Shown piece by piece: positions 9,766 through 22,043 of a DNA stretch of 64,000 nucleotides. The position numbers and the translations under genes are program-made. Source of the DNA: Isoetes taiwanensis (taxonomy: Eukaryota; Streptophyta; Lycopodiopsida; Isoetales; Isoetaceae); assembly GCA_021234155.1 (NCBI GenBank), contig JAJEKV010000080.1, positions 420,182 through 484,181 of the forward strand, written 5' to 3'. Under the pieces are notes generated by a model. The model worked only from the letters and a program-made list of their open reading frames with translations. It was not told the origin of the DNA and ran no database searches. Positions within the stretch are counted from its first letter, which is position 1, and every line of letters starts with the position of its first letter.

Positions 9766-12600
9766 TCCATTGTAGAAATTGGACTTAATTCATTGCCTAG
9801 TGGCGTGACGTTAAAACTACTATCTATCTATCTATCTATCTTCTAGGTGTCCTATTCCTATTGTATTAATATAGGAGCAAATGATATTTTCCAGTAGGTG
9901 GATTAACCCTGGAGTATTAGAGGCCTTGACCATATAGTCAAATTATAAATTTGAATACCATGTCTTGTTACACTGTACACGCACCGTGATGGTTGTCTCA
10001 TGTTTTGTTAGAATGTACGTGCACCAATTCGTATCCATCCTTATATTAGATGTAGTTGTTCATTTAAGTCCATGAATGGAAGTTGTATGCCAATGCATTG
10101 GAGCCGAGAATATGCTTTTCTGCCTAGTTAAGATTAGATGAAATTGTACACCAATGCATTGGAGATGCTTTTGTGCCTAGAGAAGACGAAATGTTTAGAT
10201 GAGTACTCGTGCCTTATAACATCGTGTATTTATCAAGCTTTTTCCATTGCCACTTTTATGTGGCACTTGCAAAAGGGAATACCCCAAAATCAGAGCTAGA
10301 TTGAAGAAGAAGTTTTACTCGGTCTTGATAGATTTTAGGGTAGATGTCATTAGGGTTGTTGCACCATGTGCAATGGTACCTAAATCATATGACACCCTAA
10401 GAACACATCATCCAAGAGCACATGCTATAGTAATAGTAAGTTCGCTTTGAGATGCTTTTTTAAAGCAAATCGGCCCTCTCGGTTTACTTTAGGCGGGCCT
10501 TGGCAGCAAATCTGATAGCTCTTTACTGCTTTAAATCCCATTTGAGCTTCCCACTTTGCTCACAAATTGTAGAAGAGGTTACAGAGCTTCCAGAACAGAG
10601 TTTTTTTCTTTAACAATGGTTTCTGCTTCTTCGGCAACAGAGCTTGGTGGAAAAGGTTAAGCCCAATGTCTGGAACTCAATTCATGGATTTTACCTCTAC
10701 AACAGATGGACGGTTTTGGACAATGTTGGATAGATGGATCTTTTTGCAGGGTCTTGGCCGAGCTTGGAAACATTAGTTAGCTTGTAAATTCAAAACTTAT
10801 GTCGGGACTAGCCTGTTAAGTTTGATGTGCATGGAATTTGCGTCCCTTTTTCCATTCCGGATTGTAGGGAGGTGCCATGTGGTAGCACAGGGTTAAGGAT
10901 CACATGGAATTTGCAGCCCATTTTCCATGTTGTTGTTGGCATACACCCTATGCCAACTCAACAACCCAACATAATATGCTAATTGGAATTGCTCCCTTAA
11001 CATAACGTGTTATTTGAAAGTTGGAAATGTACATGTCAATTGCAACAAAAACTATTTTGCAAAAGCCCAACAATGCCGCCCAGTCATATTAGTTCTTCAT
11101 ATTTAATTCATTATAACATAGCTTCTTGGCTTATATAGTGGCATAGAATGGTCCATTATATGAAAGTTGCATATTTATTCTAATAATTGGATCATGTATT
11201 AGATCAAGATTGCCTTGCCCTAATACATGATCCTTAATATTTTATTCCAATGCCAACTATGAAATAGTGTTTATTGGCTTTCATGGTGTCTCTTTATTGG
11301 CTTTTAATCAGTGTCGTCATCTTCGAGATAAAACTTTATTTGCTTTTATATTAGTGGAACAAGCCATATTTAAGTATGTAGAACACATTGATGTAAACAT
11401 AGCTAATTAAACCATTGTTTAGTTATAGAGCAGAACGTGTAGTTATTAATTTTAGTTGACGTATTATGACATTCAAAGAAATTAAAGAAGTCGACGTATT
11501 ATGGCACATACATATTTTAGTTTTATATACTAAGATAGTTTAAAATTATAAATGACAAAGGCACATGCTTCTTTGTTGTAAAGCTTCCTAGATTCTATGG
11601 TGGTGGGTCAAGGAATGCATGAATGAGGTCAAGAAAAGGAGCTGGTCATAGATAGTTATGTTTGATATTTGTGGTCTACACTCGTCTTCAAGCATAGACA
11701 ATACTGTATAGACAAACCCAATATATATTTTAATAGAAATTATGAAGGGTGATAGAATGAAAAAAATAGAATAAAATACTGTATAGACAAGCGTAGTATA
11801 TATTTTAATAGAAATTATGAAGGGTGATAGAATGAAAAAAAAGAATAATTGTTTTAACGTCCACAAAGATCAACAGGCAGTCATGGGACCTATACAATGG
11901 ACTAGTACATTCAATACTACTAGAATAAAAAAACCTAGGCTGGAAAATAGTTTTCACGGTCAATAATTGTGCTTATTCTTACTTTCTGATCTAAAAGATC
12001 AGCATCTTCCCTTCAACTAAACTTACTGCATTCTTCAATGTTATCAAAATCCAATGGCCTTCAACACGTTTCAAAATATATCAAATCCAAATCTAATGGT
12101 CTCCAATTTTATTCCAAAATATACTAAAGCTCTTTTTGCTCACATTATAAACATGATAGATAGAAACACTTACCATTGCGGAAACTACAACCAGGAGCTC
12201 GCCACATCTGGGCTGTTCATTTAGATGAACAACCGCATCCCAGCCTTCCATTCGTCCCGATGGAAGCCGGCTGGAGCAACAGACAATGATCGATCGCCTC
12301 CGCCGTGTCAGAATTGGACTCTTCCCAACAAATCGCAGAAATTTCACGCTGTCCAATCCGGTAAGCTATTCTCCGGCGGCTCTAGACTTCATTCTTCAAA
12401 TCCGACGCTTTCTGAATGGTTGGAACAGTTTTCTTCTCGGTTTGAACAGAGCCCAGTTCTTATATTTTCCAAGCAGCATTAGATTCTCCACCGGCGGCCT
12501 GTTTTAGGATTTGGGTCCAAGCAATAAGACCCCATTTCTTAAAATGGTTGTTGGGCAAGTAAATCCTCTAAAAGCAAGCTATGGCATTGATATTTCTTTT
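9766..12600. other. Gene-poor stretch with short tandem duplications
   Basis: Contains a TATC microsatellite near 9,825. There is an imperfect duplication around CCAATGCATTGGAG (10,092 and 10,154), and a tandem duplication of about 80 bp at 11,697-11,845 with the shared ACTGTATAGACAA and AATTATGAAGGGTGATAGAA. No coding motif seen. The last few hundred bases should include the promoter of the transporter gene, but no clear TATA box is visible. Confidence 0.5.
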
Positions 12601-12677
12601 GTATCAGCGGTAGTTTAGCATCTGAGTGAAAGAACAGAGCAGTTTGAAGAGGAAGAAGAAGAATTTGGGGCAGAAAG

Positions 12678-15136
12678 ATGGCGGAAGAGGATGATGTATC
12701 TTCAAAAGAAGTAAGAATGTCGGAAAGGGGAGTAGGACAATCAATTCCAGAAGAAAAAGAACTAGTATCAATTCCGGTGACACCACATGCGGCAAGGTCT
12801 CAAGCTGCAACCCCAGGCATGGCTTCGCCAGGATTCTTTTCTCCAAAACCGCCTAAAACTCCAGGGGGAAGGTCTGGATTCATGTCGCCCAGATCCTTCC
12901 GGATAGGATCAGGCTTTATGTCCCCAAGATTTATGTCCCCAATTGGGACCCCTGTGAGAAGAGCCTTTGTAAATATGAAAGGGTATCTTGAAGACGTTGG
13001 GCATATTACTAAGATTAATCCACAGGATGCTTGGCTTCCCGTGACTGAAACTAGAAAAGGAAATGCTTACTATTCTGCGTTTCATACTTTGAATTCAGGA
13101 ATTGGGTTTCAAGCTCTGATTCTTCCGGTCGCTCTGTCATATCTTGGCTGGTACTTACGAATCTTTATCTTACCCGTTTCTTTCTTTTTGGGTACTCTGT
13201 TTTGTGGCAGAATTGGGGAGAAATACTCTGTTCACTTGGACTGAAAGTTTCACCTAATGGCAGGGCCTGGGGTGTAGTCTCTCTGGTGCTAGCGTATATA
13301 TGGCAATTGTACACTCTACGGCTTTTGATTGAGCTGCACGAAGGCGTTCCAGGCAAAAGATTCAGCAGATATACAGAAGTAGCACAGGAAGCATTCGGTA
13401 ACTACAGTTCTTTCAATAAATCATGCACTGTTCAATAAAAATCTCTACAGAGTACATATATTCTCTACAAATCAAAACTCGCACTTCGAAATCTGAGCTC
13501 AAATTCTAAAACCCACATGTGAAATGCAGGTAAGAAGCTAGGGAACTGGCTAACAATGTTGCCGATAATGAATCTATCTGGAGGAACGGCAACAAGTCTG
13601 ATTATATTTGGAGGATCAGCGCTGAAGCTTTTTTTCACAATTGTATGCACAGACTGCCATGGAAAAGGGCTTACTACTGTAGAATGGTACTTGGTATTCA
13701 CATTTCTGTGCGCGATAATAGTTCATCTTCCAAATCTACACTCTGTCGCATTTGTCTCCCTGATTGGAGCGGTCATGGCAGTAGCATATATTACGTTGAT
13801 CTGGGGACTTTCTATCAGTGTTCCCAGACCTGCCGGACTAACTTATAATAAAATTGAGCGCAGTAATGGTGTAGACCATTTCTTCTCCCTCATGAATGCT
13901 TTGGGTGTTGTGGCTTTTTCATTTCGAGGCCATAATCTTGTTATGGAGATTCAGGTACAGTTTTTTTTCCAAAATTTGTTTTGTTTGGACTATGATCTGC
14001 TGCTTGAATGTCGTTGGGTTTTTCCTGTTTCCAGGCTACTATGACTTCTACTTTGAAGAATCCTTCTAAAATTCCAATGTGGCAAGGTACTAAATGGGCT
14101 TATGTGGTTATCAGCGCTTGTTATTTTCCTGTTTCCATTGCCGGCTATTGGGCTTATGGTAACATGGTAAGATTCATCTCTAAACTTTGTGGTATATCTA
14201 TGGAAATGTTACAAATCAAACTGCTAATGTCAAAGGGAGTTAGACTATGACAGATCCAAAAACTCAATCCTAAATTTGCTTATTCTTGCTAGAACAGAGA
14301 ATACTCTACTAAGCAGTGTGAGAAATATTGGAAGAGGATTAGCATTCAATTTAGTTTTCATTCTGTTTCATAAACAGGCCATCTAAAGATCAAAGCTTCT
14401 GCATAAAAACCAGAGCATTTATATGAGCAGTTATTCTTTTCATATCCAGTCCAGTTCTGGAATGTAAGAATCTGGACCAAGTCCAAATTCTTACAATAGT
14501 AGGGAGGGAATCAACACTGGGCTAAAAAACAAAACAGTTACACTCTATTTAAGGATCTGCATTAAATTCTGACATAGTTACTGACTTGTTTCTTATTTTT
14601 CTTGAACAGACACTTTCATTGACTTGTTTTTTATTTCGCTTGAACAGACACTTTCCTCAGGATCATTGTTCAGTCTATATGCATTCCACAGCCATGAGAT
14701 AGCAAAGGGATGGATGGGATTGACATTTCTGTTAGTGGTGCTACACTGTGTGAGCAGCTTCCAGATCTACTCAATGCCTGTCTTTGACATGTTTGAACAG
14801 GGAGTTACAGCCAGCAGCAACAAGCCTATTTCTAAACCTGTCAGGTTCATCTTCAGAGTAGCCTTTGTGTTCTTTGATTTCTTCATAGCCTGTGCCATTC
14901 CATTCATCAACAGCTTTGCAGGGTTTCTTGGAGGTCTTAGTAGCATTCCTGTCACTTTCTGTTACCCTTGCTTTATGTGGCTCTTACTCAAAAAACCTGA
15001 TAAGTACAGTTTTTCTTGGTGCTTAAATTGGTTTCTTGGAATAGTAGGAGCCATTCTTAGTGTCCTCTTGACTGCTGGAGGTATTTGGAGTATTGTTGAT
15101 AGCGGTCTCAAGCTCAATTTCTTTCACCCTACATAA
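12678..15136 (+). CDS. Lysine/histidine transporter-like amino acid transporter (LHT8/AATL1 type)
   Basis: Five exons: 12,678-13,150, 13,264-13,397, 13,530-13,954, 14,035-14,166 and 14,648-15,136. All introns are GT-AG and the phases agree, giving 550 aa. The soluble N terminus of ~110 residues is rich in Ser-Pro (repeated FMSPR, TPG, SPK) as in Arabidopsis AATL1/LHT8 (about 519 aa). The AAAP core starts at DAWLPVTETRKGNAYYSAFH and continues with LNSGIGFQALILPVAL, WQLYTLRLLIELHE, NLSGGTATSLIIFGG, FSFRGHNLVMEIQATM, SIAGYWAYGN, SSFQIYSMPVFD, IPVTFCYPCFMW and IWSIVDSGLKL. About eleven membrane segments are expected. Family members import amino acids with protons across the plasma membrane; substrate specificity cannot be read here. 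The start is the first ATG, followed by a frame open to the first intron. The acceptor of the last exon is duplicated upstream. The 3' UTR probably occupies part of 15,137-15,378. Confidence 0.93.
14582..14658 (+). repeat. 38-bp tandem duplication of the last-intron splice acceptor
   Basis: TTGAACAGACACTTTC occurs at 14,602 and again 38 bp later, each preceded by a TGACTTGTTT(C/T)TTATTT run. Only the second acceptor (AG at 14,646-14,647) keeps the transporter frame. Use of the first would add 38 bases and shift it. Confidence 0.85.
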
Positions 15137-15378
15137 TACTTGCATATATACCATATTGCTTTGTATTTTACCCTTTGAACCTTCGCAGAACGCCTAGAAC
15201 AAGATCAAGCAGTTGCCTTGCACAGTTCCCACCTCTGATTGCTTGCACAATTTGAGCTCATGAAGTTCATGTCTGACTTCACAAGAAATTATCTATATTG
15301 TTTGCTACATTCAGAACACATCATTCTTGAATCTCGAGCTTTGGTTTTGAATCTGTTCTCAAGTCTAAGATTTGCTCA

Positions 15379-17535
15379 GTAAGTTGGTGACATCTCCAAA
15401 TTTATTATTATTGTTTTGAGTGTTGGGTGACATTCATTATCCAACTTGTTGAAAATAAAAGTCTCATCACTATTTATTGTCCAACTGGCACAAACAGAAG
15501 GGATGATTTTAAATAGAAGGGATAAATTTTAATATGTAAGCTGCTTCAAGTACGTTTGAAGCAGTGCAAAAGTTTGTTCCCCATTTCTATACCAATGGGC
15601 ATCATGATGGGAACAAACGTAGTGAACATGGCGAAGTTTAAACTAGTTTATGTGGGGTAGACCACCATGATGAAGACTATTTCCTGTATATTTTGACGTG
15701 ATGTGATGATTTAAAGAATGCATGTAGCATGCATGACCCTAGTGTATATTAGACTTCCATTTCCATATAATTGGCTGCCCTCCTTGCTGGTCTTTTCTTG
15801 TATCATTGGAATTTTCCTCTTGGTGCACACCATTGCTACAAGTCGCCCATTATACTTGCACCATCACACCAAATTTTCTATTCACCATGATCTTCAGATT
15901 TTCAGCTTTGAAATGTTGGAGTCGTCCTTGAAGGTCATTGGATTTGGAGCTCCTAGCGTGGTTTGGTTTTCTTTTTGAAGGACGACATGTATTAAGATAC
16001 CATAATGGAAACAGACACATTAGCAAAGGGGAGAACAAAAGCTCAGAGGATAATCACAACCCACTGAGTGAAACAACTAACCTAGGCATAAGTAAAGACT
16101 TGCAAATAAACCTCAAAAATTAGGTGCCGCTTGGCAGGTGCAAGCATAGAGCAGTGATAAGCCTTTGTAATTCTATCTTTTACATCCTATAGCACACAAG
16201 CAGTAGGAATATCCAGGCCCTTAAAGATACAAAATCCTCTTCGCTTTCAATCATGGCATGTGTCCAAGTACTTCGATCTTTTTCTCCCTTCAAAACTTTT
16301 CCTCCTCTTGTTGCCGGATTCAAGCGAAAACACAATAGAACGCTTCACTTTGCAAATGAATTTGAAACCAGAACTCAACACCGTCAAATGCACTTACAGA
16401 CAATTTTACAAATATGTGGAGCAGTATGCTATACCAGAGGAGTTGAAGTCAGTTTGTAGGGAAAGAGTACAAAAAAAACATGCTACAGTTCCATTAGATA
16501 AGCTGTGAACTCAATCACTTTGCAATTTAATTTTAATGTCATTATTTTCAATGTCTTGGAATGATTTCATTTCATATTAAAGAACCTCAATGCAGACCAA
16601 TACCCAGAGGTATTGATGTCGAATAATAAACAGATTATTGGGAAGCCATGTGCTTAGGGAGGCATGATACCTCTAACTTTGGGAGCAGCATGAAATGGAA
16701 AAACACCAAAAAGCCTCGCAGCAAATAGAGGAAACATAGCTAATTGTTCAAACAAACATAAACAGCCAAGGTCATCACCACCTGCTGGAGATGCAAGTGA
16801 AAATAGAAGTGAGGCCAAGAATTGTAGAGCTACCCTTACACTTCACAAAATCTTCAAAGTTCAAGAGTTTGTGTATTGGATGTGACAAACAGAATAGAAT
16901 AGTAGAGTGATATGAAGCCAATGTGTAGAAAGAAAGAAAAGATTCCTACTGAATCAACTATTTCTTCAACAAGTAGAAGAAACTGAACTTGTATTAAATT
17001 GGTTGAATAGGAGTAAGCATGTTCTATAATTGTTGTAATACGTTAATTGCATTTTGACAGATGTCATCGTTTATTTTACTGTTTGATTTTTCAAATATAG
17101 TATTCGTGATTGAATGGGGCACGTTATACAATAGTCAATACTGTAGTTTAAACGTTTTAGATGGCATGTGCTTTGTAGTATGCGATGATGCATTTTTGTG
17201 TACATATTGTGATATGATGCATTGTGTAAATATTATGATTCTCCCCATATAGTTTGAGAGAGGCATCCATGGCAACACATGTTGTGAGAATGCAAGATAG
17301 TCCGTCTGTTGGTCTAATGTGGTTGTAATATATTGCAAAAGAATGTGATGGATTGCAAGGTGTGTGTTACGTGAAGATGAATATGATATTTATATCATGA
17401 CAACTATGATGGCAATTATGATGTCAAATATGATGAGTTCTTTTACGTGGCAAAATGATGGGAAGTATGATGTTAAATATATGATGTTGTAGTAAGGTAG
17501 ATATGATTACAATAGTGATGGCAAATATAATGTAT
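15379..17535 (+). repeat. Duplicated segment, copy A (partner at 23,667-25,765)
   Basis: From GTAAGTTGGTGACATCTCC onward this stretch is collinear with 23,667-25,765 at high identity by eye. It carries about 110 extra bases near 15,515-15,630, and that block includes a hairpin GTTTGTTCCC...GGGAACAAAC. Copy A lacks the upstream exons found before copy B, so it is a partial duplicate, pasted 3' of the transporter gene. Confidence 0.85.
16260..16508 (+). pseudogene. Partial duplicate of the terminal exon of the 22,977 gene
   Basis: The 82-residue frame matches that at 24,432-24,680: both contain LQMNLKPELNTVK, TYRQ, EELKSVC, ERVQ and KHATVPL and end two codons apart in sense. Mostly conservative changes and an unbroken frame are seen, but no upstream exons exist here, so it should not make protein. 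Family not recognised. Confidence 0.5.
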
Positions 17536-17830
17536 AGTGAGTCATTTTCTTACTTCCCTCCGCCTTTTCCTCATACCATTTTTCCATTCTCTTTCCCCTT
17601 TTAACTCCTCTTTTTCTTTTTCCTCTCTTTCTCTTTTCCCCTGCATTTTTTCCCTTCCCTTCTCACCATGTCTTTCCTCTTCCATGTTTCCCTTTCTTTT
17701 TTCTCCTTTTCCCACTTTTTTCTCTCTCCCCTTTTTTTTCTGTTGCCCTTTTTCCCTTCTCTTTCCTCCCCCTCTCCTTTCTTTTTATCTTTCTTTTCCC
17801 ATGTCATTTTTCCCTTTCCTCACCCTTTAA
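17536..17830. repeat. Polypyrimidine tract (C/T) about 290 bp
   Basis: The plus strand is almost entirely C and T with recurring TTTCCC, TTTCCTC and CCCTTTT. It directly follows duplicated copy A. Equivalent tracts occur after copy B (25,775-25,965) and separately at 29,925-30,135. Any ORF here is a low-complexity artefact. Confidence 0.9.
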
Positions 17831-18004
17831 CCATCATTCATTTAAATTGGATTTATGCCAGGATTCTGGACCATTTTGGCACTGCAACTTTTTCCCGGGT
17901 TAGTAAATTTGCATGTGACTTTTTTTTTATAACAGCACAATATGATTGCATTAAAAATCGAAAATAACATAATGCCAATTACTTCTCAGAAGTGACCCTT
18001 AGAG

Positions 18005-19861
18005 ATAACATAGCTTTCTTCAGTGGAACAGATTACACAGTTGGCTATTGCAAGCGCCCATCTTGCGGACCATGAAGCTAGAATGCATCAGATGCAAGCG
18101 AGGTTGGACACCCTAGAAAAGAGACAACCAAAAGGACAGGAAGCAGCACCCAGGCTCTCGGCCCTAGAGAAGAGGATGGCCGAGTTTCACCGAGAGATGT
18201 ATGATCTCCACTCGGAGATGAAACGAACAGGTACTGCCCCGGAGGTAGCATCAACAGTGCGCCCAATGCCGGAGGCAGAGGTGGCCCAGGGAATCAGACA
18301 GGTCCTTCGCAAGGAGCAGGATCGCCAATCCCGTCGGCTGAACCTCATTGTCCGGGGCTTGCCTGAAGAGCATGGGGAAGATCTACCGGCTAAGCTTAAT
18401 GCCCTGGTGCTGGACAGACTACAACTGCAGTATTTGGGGGTGAAAAACCTGACCCGGGGGGCCAAACATGAGACCCCGACTGGTCAAATTCACAGTGTTG
18501 GACCAGGCATCGAAGACTCTATTGCTGCAACGCGCTAGCCGGTTGAAGGGGACATCAATATACTTGGACACAGATCTTACTCCAGTGCAACAAAAAGAGA
18601 CGAGAGGAGTTCACAAAGATCAGACAAGTCAGACAGGCAGATGGTGGAACTAGCGTGGTAGACTATCTCCTTGCTCCAGTGGTAGGACTTGACATGATCA
18701 GCGAGCTCTCAATTGGCACACAAATAGGAGATGAGGAGGCTTTGTCGGACCACTATCCACTTTATGTCACTTTGGATTGAGAGCACTCAGTAGCGCAATC
18801 ACAGAGTAGAAACCATCAGGGGTTGAGATACACCCCCGACTACCGAAAGCAAGCAGAATATGAGTCTGTGTTGGAACGTGAACTGCAGGGGATTGATGCC
18901 CTTTGCACGTTACATGATAGGTGGGAGTGGCTTGTAAATGCCTTACTCACAGCAGCTAGTGCATGCTTTGCAGCGAGGGATCGCTCGCGAATGGACACTG
19001 CGCAGTTCCCTCAGAATTCCTGGTTTGACGCTGAGTGCAAGGCTCTAAAGATCCAACTGCGCCTCGTCTCAGATCCACAGTTGCGGCAGCAGGCCATTCA
19101 GGACTATCGAGCATTCTTGAAATCCAAAAAGTGTGCGTACATTGCAGACCATCAGCAGCGCATGTTTGATTTGTTGATGACCGAGCCGAAAGCCTTCTGG
19201 CGTAGGGTGTTGTACAAGAGGCATCAACCACCCGGCAATATTACCATAGACCAGTGGATGCATCGCTTGGAAGAGTTGTATGATCCCCCAGGAGCAGCTG
19301 CTGGGGTTCCAAATCAGGTAGGAGAAATGCTGCAGCTCACGGAGGAAGACATCCAACAGGGCCTTAGACACCTGGCTAATGGCAAAGCGAAGGACTTGCA
19401 GGGACTTCAAGCCGAGTTATTGAAATGGGGTGGGCCAGCTTTGCTAGGGCCTCGGCGGCGATCATTAACCGGGCCATAAGGGGAGGGCCTCCCCGGGAGT
19501 GGATGGTTAGCAAGTCACCCCAATTCATAAGACAGGTAATAGGGATGATTCGGCGAACTACCGCATGATCATGGTGAGCCCATTACTCGCAAAGCTTTTA
19601 GCAGGTGTGGTGGAGAAGAAGTTAACTCAATGGGCTGAGGAAGCTGGGAGGTCGCGGTTGCCGGCGAGGGTTTAGCCCGCCCACTCCCAATCGACCATAT
19701 ATGCACTCTCGTAATCCTTATGGAAGCTACTGCATAATGCGGCGTGACTGTCATCTTGTTTCGTAGATTTCAAGACGACATATGATACGGTCCCTCGGAC
19801 TTGTTGTGGCAGCATTTGCAGGCACTGCATGCCCCACAGGACTTACAAAATGTCATCTATA
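18005..19861 (+). mobile_element. LINE, piece 1: ORF1-like coiled coil, endonuclease tail and RT start
   Basis: An ORF1-like region at 18,023-18,640 has heptad-rich ARLDTLEKR and LSALEKRMAE. It is followed by RRLNLIVRGLPEE and, after a frameshift, RPRLVKFTVLDQ and RASRLKG, as in L1-type ORF1 proteins (RNA-binding). It runs straight into the tail of an AP endonuclease (VVDYLLAPV...EALSDHYPL, the SDH motif), so most of the endonuclease is deleted. From 18,823 comes the linker and then the RT domain (LANGKAKDLQGLQAELLKW, then YRMIMVSPLLAKLL with frame changes). The stretch breaks at 19,861 where a TIR transposon is inserted and resumes at 22,553. Multiple stops and shifts mean it is dead. Confidence 0.8.
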
Positions 19862-20221
19862 AACAAGGTGATGGTGCAAACGCACTAATGACTTGCGTTT
19901 GCACTAATAAAAAGCATCTTTCAAAGATTCCCTAAGATACCCTTAAATTCCGCCACTTTGGGGGGGGTCAATTACAAAAATGGCCCTAAATTTATGAATT
20001 TGTGTGCCATTTTAGGGCCCAAATTTATGGAAAAATTGTCGCCTTGTTAATTTTACATCCCTTATTTAGGTACAAAATAGAAATCTAATTTTGATGGTTT
20101 TAGTACACACAAAGAAAGTGGGAAAATGAAAGAACCATCAGAATCTTGAAGAATAATGAAGACTGAAACGTGCAAATGAAGCCGTATGCAGTTCCTATTG
20201 CTCAAGGAGAACCACAACATG

Positions 20222-22043
20222 CTATGCGCGCATAGGCAAGCGATAAAATTATAAAACACTACATATGCGCGCATAGCAATGATCTTAAGTTTGAAAGACA
20301 AACACTTTCCAGACTAGTCAAGTACAGTAGGAAGAGCAGGAATTGGAATGTCGTTGTACTCGTCAACCACTTCACTCTCCTCATTGTCACTTGAAGTGGT
20401 CGAGGAACTAACCGTCCAGAATTCAACATGTATACCCATGTCCTCATTGTCACTTGAAGTGGTCGAGGAACTAACCGTCCAGAATTCAACATGTATACCC
20501 ATGGTTAAGGAAGACGATGTCACCATGCACATAAAAAAGAAAACAAATGTTTTAAGCTAAGTGTCGCTAAAGAAAATATTGTTTGGCTACGTAGATTGCA
20601 ACCTTTTGTGTGATAAAAAAAGATAGCAATTTAATGAGCAAAAGGGTTAAAAAAGGTCCAAAGTGATGCAAGAAGCAAAATGGTAGGTTGGAAGAAAACT
20701 AGGTAGGTAGAAAAAATAACATGGTAGAAAAATAGGTAGGTAGGAAAAATAACATCGTAGGTAGGGGCTATGCGCGCATGGGCAAATTTTTTTTGCTATG
20801 CGCGTATAGGTAAAGTTTAATTTCGTTTTTTCTTATCAGAAGACCAGAAGACGCAGGTTTGTGGATTTTTATTCCGGAAGACCAAGATCGGAGGGAAGGG
20901 CTTGAAATCCAATTTCGTTTTTGTTTTCAGAAGAGCAGAAGACGCAGATTTTTGGATTTTGGCTCCGGAAGATCAAGATCAGAGGGCTTGCCGTCGGAGG
21001 GCTTGAAATCGGAGGTCCTGCATCGCACATGAGCCTTACTTCTGTATTTCTTTTGAGTCAGAGTATTACTTCTGTATTTGTTTAACCCTAGCATGAAACG
21101 CCTTCACAGTCCAGCCGAAATGCTGAGGTAAGAAGATATCTATCCATAGATTTAAAAGTTCTAATTTCTTCTTCTGTAAACTTGTGGAAAAGCATTCTGA
21201 GATAATTTTGCAGATAAATTCCTTCCTTTTTATTTTTTTGCAGATAAATTCATTCCTTTTTCTTTTGTAAAATGAGGTTTCAGGTGATTTAGAAGGTGAC
21301 TTCGATGGTGGATTTTGACGATTCTGCAAACAATTTGAGGTAAAATTTTGAGATATTCTGTGGTATTTCCTCTCTTTGCAAGTAATTTCTAGAGAAATAT
21401 GCATGTACTTGCACTGTCTTAGGAACAACCGCTTGCATTTGGAAGCATGCTCAGTTAAATTTATGATTAAATTCTTGTAAGACCGTAGTAAGTCTATTAT
21501 GAATTTTAATGTAATGCTGGTTAAAAACTTGCAGCTAGAATCCTCCTTGCAGAGATCGGATTAGCATTCATGTTCTTTTATTCTATCTGGACTTTCTACC
21601 CATGCTCATGTAAGGTTGTTCTAATATTATTATAATTATAGCAAGTGTCAATTATTTCTGAAAGATCTAAGGAAGAGGGCTTTGAAAAATTCCCCATGTT
21701 TCTCAAATGTTTTCCCTCTATAGTAGCTACTTTATTTCAATACTTGTTTTTCACATTTTGATTACCATTCAATGAAAACTGTGATTAAGAAATTAACTGT
21801 TGTCTATGCGCGCATAGCCAAGAGTTTTTAAAAATTGTTGCTTGTCTATGCGCACATAGACAAGCAATATATTTTAAAGCTCTACCCTTCCTTCCTTCCT
21901 TTGGGAATACAGGTTAGGCGTTTACAAAACGAGGTGCTTGCCCATGCGCTCATAGATAAGACATACTATTTAGAAACTCCTTTCTATGCATCCATAGACA
22001 AGTAGCTAGTTTTTCTCATTGATCCTATGCGCTCATAGGCATG
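20222..22043. repeat. Array of nine palindromic subterminal repeats, consensus CTATGCGCGCATAGGCAAG
   Basis: Copies start near 20,222, 20,264, 20,768 and 20,796 (left half) and 21,804, 21,846, 21,942, 21,984 and 22,025 (right half). The core CTATGCGCGCATAG is a perfect 14-bp palindrome, and variants mostly keep the CTATGC and CATAG halves. The trailing CAAG is common, so the sites also have a direction. None occur in the middle (20,815-21,800) or, as far as I can see, elsewhere in the window. The placement resembles transposase-binding subterminal repeats of En/Spm-like elements. Confidence 0.85.
20378..20503. repeat. 63-bp tandem duplication inside the TIR element
   Basis: Two exact or near-exact units starting TCCTCATTGTCACTTGAAGT at 20,378 and 20,441. 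Because 63 is a multiple of three, the minus frame stays open across both. Confidence 0.85.

Noticed and set aside
12225-12507. Overlapping plus-strand frames just upstream of the transporter
   Set aside because: No family motif, overlapping each other and an opposite-strand frame; more likely 5' flank.
17537-17967. Ser/Phe/Pro-rich and Lys/Arg/Glu-rich frames on both strands
   Set aside because: Translations of a polypyrimidine tract.
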